The notes beneath the pieces were generated by a model. It had not been told where the DNA came from and ran no database searches. It saw nothing but the letters and a program-made list of their open reading frames with translations. Source: an uncultured Chloroflexota bacterium (GTDB lineage Bacteria; Chloroflexota; Dehalococcoidia; UBA3495). Taken from it: a DNA stretch of 5,954 bases. Shown here piece by piece: positions 1 through 4,851 of this stretch (its first letter is position 1; every line of letters starts with the position of its first letter). Location: positions 1 through 5,954 of the forward strand of contig CAJWBT010000159.1 in NCBI GenBank assembly GCA_913020235.1. The letters run 5' to 3'. Both the position numbers and the translations under genes were made by a program.

Positions 1-650
1 ACCTGGTGGACGGGCTGATCGGAGACGCCGGCCGGCTGGCGGTGGCGGTGGCCGGCGAGGAAGGGCTCTTCGACCTCTCCACTCTGAAGGAGCCCTACCG
101 GGCCGAGGGCAAAAAGACGATGGGCCTGGAAATCGCCATGCAACTGGGCTGGAAGCTGCCCGACGCCATCGTTTACCCCACCGGAGGCGGCACCGGCATC
201 ATCGGTATGTACAAGGCGTTCCAGGAGCTGCTGGAGTTGGGCTGGGTGGAAGGCCGGCAACCGAAGTTCGTCGCGGTGCAGGCTGCGGGCTGCCAGCCCA
301 TCGTCAAGGCGTTTCAAGAAGGAACACCCAGTGCCCAGCCCTGGCCCGATGCCACAACGTTGGCCGACGGCCTCCGGGTGCCGGGCCCTTTCGCCGATTA
401 CCTCATCCTTCAAATTGTCCGGGAGACGGGCGGCACCGCGTTTGCGGTGGAGGACCGGGAGATGGTGGAAGCCATGCACGAGCTTGGCGCCGCCGAGGGG
501 GTTGTCGCCTGTCCCGAAGGGGCGGCCACTCTGGTGGGGCTCAAGCGCCTGGTCCGCGAGGGGTTCCTCCAGGCCGATGAGACGATCATCCTGCTGAACA
601 CCGGCTCCGGGTACAAGTATCTACATTTGATGGCGGACCAGAGCGGATAG
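1..650 (+). CDS. thrC: Threonine synthase, C-terminal part (5' end outside window)
   Basis: This PLP enzyme converts O-phospho-L-homoserine to L-threonine and phosphate in the cytoplasm, the last step of threonine synthesis. The reading frame is open to the left edge (first full codon at 3), so the gene is cut by the window, and the GTG at 6 is not a credible start. About 215 codons are visible, roughly the C-terminal half of a 350-420 aa enzyme. The PLP phosphate-binding loop TGGGTGIIGMYKAF lies at about 180-221. It is followed by the family patterns FVAVQAAGCQPIV, ACPEGAATLVGL and the terminal NTGSGYKYL near the TAG stop (648-650). The catalytic PLP lysine would lie upstream and is not visible. 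The gene precedes ispH by 32 nt in the same orientation. A related fold-type II PLP enzyme such as cysteate synthase is possible but less likely given the PEGAAT and TGSGYKYL ending. Confidence 0.93.
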   Translation, partial: LVDGLIGDAGRLAVAVAGEEGLFDLSTLKEPYRAEGKKTMGLEIAMQLGWKLPDAIVYPTGGGTGIIGMYKAFQELLELGWVEGRQPKFVAVQAAGCQPIVKAFQEGTPSAQPWPDATTLADGLRVPGPFADYLILQIVRETGGTAFAVEDREMVEAMHELGAAEGVVACPEGAATLVGLKRLVREGFLQADETIILLNTGSGYKYLHLMADQSG

Positions 651-663
651 CTGACCGCTGACC
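650..663 (+). repeat. Two tandem copies of GCTGACC
   Basis: The heptamer GCTGACC occurs twice head to tail (650-656 and 657-663), followed by a partial third unit, GCT. The first copy begins at the last base of the thrC stop codon. It fills most of the 32-nt spacer before the ispH ribosome binding site. This is visible directly. It may be simple slippage, and no function is implied. Confidence 0.6.
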
Positions 664-667
664 GCTT

Positions 668-672
668 AGGAG
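668..672 (+). promoter_or_regulatory. Shine-Dalgarno AGGAG for ispH
   Basis: AGGAG at 668-672 lies 10 nt before the GTG at 683. An ATG at 675 sits only 2 nt after the motif, but it is out of frame and reaches a stop after five codons (ATG GCT CAG TGG AAG TGA, 675-692). The site therefore supports GTG 683 as the start. Confidence 0.7.
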
Positions 673-682
673 TAATGGCTCA

Positions 683-1582
683 GTGGAAGTGACCCTCAGC
701 TCTCCTCGAGGGTTCTGCGCCGGGGTAGTGCGGTCGATAGACGTCGTAGAAATCTGCCTCCGGAAATACGGCCCGCCCGTCTATGTCAAACATCAGATCG
801 TCCACAACCCCCATGTGGTTGCCGATCTCGAGCGGAAAGGGGCGATCACCGTTGAGACCGTCGATGAAATACCTTGCGGCTCCTTGGTGGTGTTCTCCGC
901 CCACGGCTCCCCGCCCGAGGACTTCATCAAAGCCAAGGAGCGCGGCTTGCGGGTGATCGATGCCGTGTGCCCCCTGGTGACTCGGGTGCATAACGAGGCC
1001 AAGAAGTACCGACGGGAGGGGAGGAAGGTGCTGCTGGTGGGGCACCGGGGCCATCAGGAAGTACGGGGCACCATGGGCCAGGTGGAGATGACCTTGATCG
1101 ATGATGAATCCGATTCCCAGCCTCCCGATTGGGCTCCCGCCGAACGGGTGGCCGTATTGACTCAGACCACGCTTTCGGTCAGAGACACCGCCCAGGCCAT
1201 CGATGCCATCCGGCAGCGGTTCCTTGACGCCGTGGTGCGCAACGACATTTGCTACGCTACGTCCAACCGGCAAAATGCGGTAACCAGGATGACGGAAACG
1301 GTGGAGATCGTCCTGGTTATCGGCGCCCAGAACAGCTCCAACTGCAACCGGCTGAGGGAGGTTGCCGAAGCCCAGGGCGTCCCGGCGTACCTGATCAACG
1401 GGCCGGAGGAGTTGGAGCCGGCCTGGCTGGAAGGAAAGGAAAAGGTGGGCATTACCTCGGGAGCCTCGACCCCTGAGGTGCTGGTGGAAAGCGTTATCAA
1501 GGCGCTGGCGCCGGAGCGGGTAATCATGCTCGATGGCATCCGGGAAGATGTATCCTTCACCCTGCCGAAGGAGCTGCGCTAG
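683..1582 (+). CDS. ispH: 4-hydroxy-3-methylbut-2-enyl diphosphate reductase (IspH/LytB)
   Basis: IspH is the last enzyme of the MEP pathway. It reduces HMBPP to IPP and DMAPP with a [4Fe-4S] cluster, in the cytoplasm. The 299-aa product carries the three expected cluster cysteines: C12 in PRGFCAGV, C96 in DAVCPLVT and C190 in NDICYATSNRQ. Other family residues are in place: H41 (VHNPHVV), H74 (FSAHG), H124 and E126 (GHRGHQEV), the TQTTLS run at 160-165, the NSSN run at 217-220 and GASTPE at 260-265. Length is normal for the family (E. coli about 316 aa). GTG 683 is chosen because the frame is closed by TGA at 659-661, no in-frame ATG exists before the conserved N-terminus, and AGGAG lies 10 nt upstream. 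It sits 32 nt after thrC and 40 nt before the membrane protein gene. It probably supplies precursors for quinones, undecaprenyl phosphate and carotenoids. Confidence 0.97.
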   Translation: MEVTLSSPRGFCAGVVRSIDVVEICLRKYGPPVYVKHQIVHNPHVVADLERKGAITVETVDEIPCGSLVVFSAHGSPPEDFIKAKERGLRVIDAVCPLVTRVHNEAKKYRREGRKVLLVGHRGHQEVRGTMGQVEMTLIDDESDSQPPDWAPAERVAVLTQTTLSVRDTAQAIDAIRQRFLDAVVRNDICYATSNRQNAVTRMTETVEIVLVIGAQNSSNCNRLREVAEAQGVPAYLINGPEELEPAWLEGKEKVGITSGASTPEVLVESVIKALAPERVIMLDGIREDVSFTLPKELR

Positions 1583-1614
1583 AAATGGCCCGGTCCTGCC
1601 CGGCGGGCCTACCC

Positions 1615-1619
1615 GAGGA
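1615..1619 (+). promoter_or_regulatory. Possible Shine-Dalgarno GAGGA before the membrane protein gene
   Basis: GAGGA ends 3 nt before the ATG at 1623, which is tighter than the usual spacing. A TTG at 1620 is in frame but even closer. I see no better in-frame start before the first membrane segment, so the ATG is kept as the likely start. Confidence 0.45.
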
Positions 1620-1622
1620 TTG

Positions 1623-2666
1623 ATGGCCTGGTCCGGAAGCAACCCTGGCGAATCCACCAATCTCAAACGCCGGTTCTTTTCCCTCCCCACCCTGGTCTCC
1701 CTGGCAATTGCCGGCGCCTTTCTCGTTTTCGTCACCACCCGCTTCGACGTGGACCTGGGGTCCACCTGGGAACAGGTAAAGGGGAGCAATCCTTGGTACC
1801 TGGCATTGGCCCTTCTCGTCCACTACACGACCTTCATCTTTCGAGGGGCCCGGTGGCAACTCCTTCTCCGCAACACTCAGGGCAAGGACGACCCTGTTCC
1901 GGGCGTGCTCTACTGTGGCCAGCTGTTGCTGCTTGGCTGGTTCGCCAACGCGGTGGGATGGTTACGCCTGGGCGACGCCTACCGGGCCTATCTGTACCGA
2001 GACGAGCAGGGCGCATCCTTTTCCCGCACCATCGGCACCATCCTGGCGGAGCGGACGCTGGACGCCGTTCTGGTTGTGCTGATGCTGTCGGCGGCGGCGC
2101 CATTCCTGGTGAAAGGGAACGGCGAAGCTGCCTGGGCGGTGCTGGCGGTGGCCGGCTTCCTGGTGCTACTGCTGGCCGCGATATTGGGGGCGCTGACGTG
2201 GGCCAGGGAATGGGCCTTCAGGAAGATGCCAGGCTGGTTGGGCGAGCGCTACCTCCGTTTCCGGGAAGGCACCCTGGGCAGTTTTCGGAGGGTTCTTCCG
2301 GCTACCCTGTGGGGCCTGCTGGGCTGGCTGGCCGAGGTGGGGCGTTTCTACCTGGTAGTCCAAGCCCTGAACCTGGACCTCAGCTTGGCCGTGATCGTCT
2401 TCCTGACCCTGGCCAACTCCTTGTTAACCCTGTTCCCGACCCCTGGAGGGATAGGCGCGGTGGAGTCGGGAGTCTCAAGCCTGGCGGTGCGCCTATCCAG
2501 CTTGCCGAGCAGCGCCGCCGTGGCGCTGGTGCTAGCAGACCGGGCCATCAGCTACTTCAGCATCATCGTCGTGGGAGTTCTGCTATTCCTGGTACGCCAC
2601 GCATTCCGCCGCCGGCGTTCGGGGCCCGACCGGCCGGTCCAGCTTGGCAGTATCGAAGACCAATAG
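1623..2666 (+). CDS. Flippase-like membrane protein (LPG_synthase_TM / UPF0104 family)
   Basis: This is a polytopic inner-membrane protein of 347 aa from ATG 1623, related to YbhN and to the transmembrane half of lysylphosphatidylglycerol synthase (MprF). Family signatures appear in order: RGARWQLLL (74-82), the block WLRLGDAYRAYLYRDEQG (113-130), LAERTLDAVLVVL (141-153) and the FPTPGGIGAVESG loop (271-283). Hydrophobic segments fall at about 18-38, 57-73, 97-111, 143-163, 170-192, 226-247, 254-272 and 297-325, and the C-terminus is arginine-rich. No soluble aminoacyl-transferase domain follows, so it is not a complete MprF. Known relatives act on or move lipids or lipid-linked molecules, but the substrate cannot be read here. 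The frame stays open back to 1533, inside ispH. That extension (to residue 30 of the longer frame) has no family features, so I reject it. A DUF488 gene follows after 6 nt. Confidence 0.85.
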   Translation: MAWSGSNPGESTNLKRRFFSLPTLVSLAIAGAFLVFVTTRFDVDLGSTWEQVKGSNPWYLALALLVHYTTFIFRGARWQLLLRNTQGKDDPVPGVLYCGQLLLLGWFANAVGWLRLGDAYRAYLYRDEQGASFSRTIGTILAERTLDAVLVVLMLSAAAPFLVKGNGEAAWAVLAVAGFLVLLLAAILGALTWAREWAFRKMPGWLGERYLRFREGTLGSFRRVLPATLWGLLGWLAEVGRFYLVVQALNLDLSLAVIVFLTLANSLLTLFPTPGGIGAVESGVSSLAVRLSSLPSSAAVALVLADRAISYFSIIVVGVLLFLVRHAFRRRRSGPDRPVQLGSIEDQ

Positions 2667-2672
2667 CCACCC

Positions 2673-3044
2673 ATGCTGTACACCGCGAGCTTCTACACCC
2701 CTGAAAACTGGGAGGGCCGCCTCTACCGGGTATCGCGGACGCATCCCCGCGGCAAGCGGGTCCAGTGGGAAACCCTGCCCTTCCTGTACCCGCGGCGGGA
2801 GCTGCTCCTGGCCTACCGGACCGGGGAGATCGATTTTGCCGCTTTTGCCCACGAGTTCCGCACGGGATTGGACACCGGCTACCACGGCCAGGCCCAATTC
2901 CGGGAGTGGGTCGAAGGGCTGCCCGGTTTGGGGAAGTTCACGCTGCTGTGCTTCGAGCGGGCGGGCCAGCCGTGCCACCGATTGGAGGTGGCACGGTGGT
3001 TGCTGGAGCGGGTGCCGTCCCTCGCCCGCGGCGAACTCCGCTAG
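2673..3044 (+). CDS. DUF488 family protein
   Basis: This small soluble protein has 123 aa and no signal peptide or membrane segment. The family is recognised by the C-terminal pattern KFTLLCFERAGQPCHRLEVA (88-107), in which C93 and the C101-H102-R103 triplet match the conserved LLCxE...CHR signature of DUF488. The N-terminal half begins with a short beta-like stretch (LYTASFYTP). The middle carries an acidic and aromatic helix region (IDFAAFAHEFRTGL). The family's biochemical role is not established to my knowledge. The conserved Cys and His suggest a catalytic or metal-binding site, which is inference. The ATG lies 6 nt after the stop of the membrane protein gene with no clear Shine-Dalgarno, so translational coupling is likely. 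The TAG stop (3042-3044) forms one end of the junction inverted repeat. A strong hairpin lies inside the coding region over the CHR codons. Confidence 0.8.
   Translation: MLYTASFYTPENWEGRLYRVSRTHPRGKRVQWETLPFLYPRRELLLAYRTGEIDFAAFAHEFRTGLDTGYHGQAQFREWVEGLPGLGKFTLLCFERAGQPCHRLEVARWLLERVPSLARGELR
2970..2996 (+). repeat. Inverted repeat inside the DUF488 gene (10-bp stem, 7-nt loop)
   Basis: CCGTGCCACC (2970-2979) and GGTGGCACGG (2987-2996) are exact reverse complements around the loop GATTGGA. The stem covers codons 100-108 (P-C-H-R-L-E-V-A-R), so the conserved CHR codons pair with the V-A-R codons. No T-run follows, so it is not a standard intrinsic terminator. It may be chance in GC-rich coding DNA. 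Confidence 0.6.
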
Positions 3045-3061
3045 TCCGGCAAAGCGGACTA
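3042..3061. repeat. Inverted repeat at the convergent gene junction, built on both stop codons
   Basis: TAGTCCG (3042-3048) and CGGACTA (3055-3061) are exact reverse complements with the 6-nt loop GCAAAG. The left TAG is the stop of the DUF488 gene, and the right arm's CTA is the gpsA stop read on the minus strand. Each transcript would form the same short hairpin at its 3' end. No T-run follows on either strand, so it is at best a weak or factor-assisted bidirectional terminator. Confidence 0.55.
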
Positions 3062-4063
3062 CCACTCGGAACGGGCCGGGCGCTCCATCAGCTCGGTGGC
3101 GGCCTCCTGGGGCGACAAACCCTCGAAGAGGATCCGGTTGGTGACCAGGGTAATGGGCATCTCCACGCCCAGGTTGCTGGCCATGGCCATCGCCGCGCCG
3201 GTCGTGTTAACCCCTTCGGCCACGTTGTCCATCGTCCGTTGGATCTCCGGCCACTTCTTGCCCCGGGCCAGCTGCTCCCCCACGTGGCGGTTGCGGCTCA
3301 GCGGGCTCGAGCAGGTAGCGATCAGGTCGCCAAGCCCGGCCAGCCCGGCGAGGGTAAGGGGCTGAGCGCCGGCGGCGATCCCCAGGCGGGTGATCTCGGC
3401 CAGCCCCCTGCAGAGGAAGGCCGACTTTCCGTTGTCGCCCACCTCCATGCCGTCGGCGATGCCCGCCCCCAGGGCGATGATGTTCTTCAACGCTCCACCA
3501 AGCTCGACCCCAACGAGGTCGCTGCTGATGTAGACCCGGAAATAGCTGGACATCAGGATAGACTGGGCCTGCTCGGCCTTAGCCATGTCCTCTCCGGCGA
3601 TCACGGTGGACGCAGGCTTCCCTCGTATGATCTCTTTGGCCAAATTGGGGCCGGACAGCGCGCAGATACCTGAATGCAGATGAGGCGGAAGCTCCTCTTT
3701 CAGGACCTGGCTCATCCTCCGGCCCATTGGCAGCTCAAGGCCCTTGGTCGCGCTCAGGATGATTGTCCCGGGGGCGATGCCGTCGCGAATGATTCGGATG
3801 TTTTGCCGCAGCCGCTCGGAGGGCACTGCGATTATGACCAGTCCGGCCGGCGTTATCGCCTTCTCGATATGGCTGGTTACCCTGAGGCCCTCGGGAAAGG
3901 CGACGTCGGGGAGGAAGCGGGCGTTCCGGCGTTGGGAGTCAAGCTCGTCGGCCTCGGCCGGTGTGCGGGCCAACAGGCTTACCGGAACGTTGTTTCGCGC
4001 CAGGATAATACCCAGGGTGGTGCCCCAGGTGGTGGCGCCGACTACGGCTACCCTGTCTGCCAA
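3059..4063 (-). CDS. gpsA: Glycerol-3-phosphate dehydrogenase [NAD(P)+]
   Basis: GpsA reduces dihydroxyacetone phosphate to sn-glycerol-3-phosphate, the backbone of bacterial phospholipids, in the cytoplasm. The 334-aa product has an N-terminal Rossmann loop GATTWGTTLG (9-18), the ATKGLE motif (105-110) and SGPNLAKEI (137-145). The probable catalytic lysine is K193 in GALKNIIALGAG, and the substrate-domain motifs are GDNGKSAFLCRGL (209-221) and LAGLGDLIATCSSPLSRN (241-258). Length is normal for the family. One oddity is that the usual GxGxWGTA loop reads G-A-T-T-W-G-T-T, so its second glycine is a threonine. The start is TTG at 4063-4061, behind GAGGGAG (4080-4074) with 10 nt between. A nearer ATG (4082-4080) is out of frame. 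It follows plsY by 65 nt, a spacer filled largely by a 28-bp palindrome, and supplies the substrate that plsY acylates. Confidence 0.96.
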   Translation of the reverse strand: MADRVAVVGATTWGTTLGIILARNNVPVSLLARTPAEADELDSQRRNARFLPDVAFPEGLRVTSHIEKAITPAGLVIIAVPSERLRQNIRIIRDGIAPGTIILSATKGLELPMGRRMSQVLKEELPPHLHSGICALSGPNLAKEIIRGKPASTVIAGEDMAKAEQAQSILMSSYFRVYISSDLVGVELGGALKNIIALGAGIADGMEVGDNGKSAFLCRGLAEITRLGIAAGAQPLTLAGLAGLGDLIATCSSPLSRNRHVGEQLARGKKWPEIQRTMDNVAEGVNTTGAAMAMASNLGVEMPITLVTNRILFEGLSPQEAATELMERPARSEW

Positions 4064-4073
4064 GTTTTGATCG

Positions 4074-4080
4074 CTCCCTC
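4074..4080 (-). promoter_or_regulatory. Shine-Dalgarno GAGGGAG for gpsA
   Basis: On the minus strand GAGGGAG (4080-4074) lies 10 nt before the TTG start. The next bases (CGATC) make the run GCGATC, which repeats the arm sequence of the adjacent palindrome. The site could therefore pair in part with that arm. Confidence 0.65.
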
Positions 4081-4087
4081 ATTTTGG

Positions 4088-4115
4088 GTAGGGGCGATCG
4101 GCCGATCGCCCCTAC
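4088..4115. repeat. Perfect 28-bp palindrome, REP-like, in the plsY-gpsA spacer
   Basis: GTAGGGGCGATCGG (4088-4101) is followed directly by its exact reverse complement CCGATCGCCCCTAC (4102-4115). Symmetry stops precisely at both ends: the next outer bases, 4087 and 4116, are both G. It contains two CGATCG sites and a central CGGCCG. In the transcript it would fold into a very stable hairpin, 13 nt after the plsY stop and 7 nt before the gpsA Shine-Dalgarno. The GTAGGGGC...GCCCCTAC ends resemble dispersed intergenic palindromes I recall from several bacterial groups, but I cannot count copies here. There is no T-run, so termination is unlikely. mRNA stabilisation or an inserted REP-type unit are the leading readings. 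Confidence 0.8.
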
Positions 4116-4128
4116 GCCTGCTCAACGG

Positions 4129-4851
4129 TTAGATGCGCTTGTCAGCAGGTTGGCCCAGGCGCCGCTCGTTGCCCTGGCGAATGCGCCGGATGTTGTCCCG
4201 ATGCTGCCAGATGATAATGGCTCCGCCCAGGAACGCATAGAGGGTGTAGGTGTTGGAGTACATCCCCGCCAGCGCCAGCGTCAGCACCGAGAGAAACGCG
4301 ATGACCACTCCGGTTATCGATCCCAGGGATACGTACCGGCTGAACAGTGTCGTGAAGACGAAGGCGACGGCCGCGATGGCCGCTGGGATGGGGGCCATGA
4401 TCGACAGGCCTCCCAAACCGGTCAGGATGCCCCGGCCGCCGCGGAACTGAAGGAACACGGGCCAGTTGTGACCCACCAGTACGAGCAAACCGGCCGCTAC
4501 ATCGGCCTGGGTGGAGCCGATTACCACGCGGGCCAGCATCACCGCCAAAATCCCTTTGCCCAGGTCCAGCGCCAGGACCGCCACGGCCAGCTTGCCGCCG
4601 CCGGTGCGCAGTACGTTGGTCATACCGGTGCGGCCGCTGCCGTACTCCCGAATGTCCACCCCGCGCCCCAAAAAGAGCAGCAGGTAGCCCCATGGAATCG
4701 AGCCAAGGAGATAGGAGAGGGCCAGCACCGAGGCGTACTGGGCCGCCAGGGGCGCGTCTCCCAAGGTCAGGAACACAGCGACCACGAGAACGGTGAGCAT
4801 TGGCAGCACCACCAAGCCGAAAAACCAAGGGGGCAACGGCTTTTGCATCAT
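4129..4851 (-). CDS. plsY: Acyl-phosphate:glycerol-3-phosphate acyltransferase
   Basis: PlsY is an inner-membrane enzyme that transfers the acyl group of acyl-phosphate to glycerol-3-phosphate, making lysophosphatidic acid. The 240-aa product shows the three family motifs: LLGSIPWGYL (48-57) leading into DIREYGSGRTGMTNVLRTGG (66-85), GHNWPVFLQFRGGRGILTG (127-145), and RYVSLGSI (172-179) with HRDNIRRIRQGNERRLG (217-233). Departures from the usual GSGN and FKGGKG are GSGR and FRGGRG. It is about 40 residues longer than typical PlsY (about 190-200 aa). The excess is an N-terminal hydrophobic segment (about 10-30) before the normal first helix. The ATG (4851-4849) overlaps the der stop as ATGA, and a second ATG follows directly. 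The Shine-Dalgarno is poor (GAGG 14 nt upstream), so coupled translation with der is likely. gpsA follows on the same strand. Confidence 0.95.
   Translation of the reverse strand: MMQKPLPPWFFGLVVLPMLTVLVVAVFLTLGDAPLAAQYASVLALSYLLGSIPWGYLLLFLGRGVDIREYGSGRTGMTNVLRTGGGKLAVAVLALDLGKGILAVMLARVVIGSTQADVAAGLLVLVGHNWPVFLQFRGGRGILTGLGGLSIMAPIPAAIAAVAFVFTTLFSRYVSLGSITGVVIAFLSVLTLALAGMYSNTYTLYAFLGGAIIIWQHRDNIRRIRQGNERRLGQPADKRI

Noticed and set aside
1587..1609. Possible hairpin GGCCCG...CGGGCC between ispH and the membrane protein gene as a terminator
   Set aside because: The stem is only 6 bp with an 11-nt loop and no T-run, which is easily found by chance in GC-rich spacer DNA.
1533..1622. Upstream extension of the membrane protein gene to ATG 1533, overlapping ispH by 50 nt
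   Set aside because: The extra 30 residues are Cys/Arg/Pro-rich with no family similarity. The ATG at 1623 has a plausible, if close, GAGGA and lies just before the first hydrophobic segment.
680..1789. A 369-aa open frame on the minus strand opposite ispH
   Set aside because: ispH on the plus strand has all its cluster cysteines and active-site residues. The antisense frame has a low-complexity Gly/Arg/Pro/His-rich composition and no recognisable domain, as expected for GC-rich shadow frames.
1793..2704. A 303-aa plus-strand frame overlapping the flippase-like gene
   Set aside because: It is rich in Gly, Arg and Pro with no membrane segments or motifs, whereas the overlapping frame shows clear family motifs.
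2765..3673. A 302-aa plus-strand frame running through DUF488 and into gpsA antisense
   Set aside because: It crosses two confidently identified genes on opposite strands, and its composition is that of a shadow frame.
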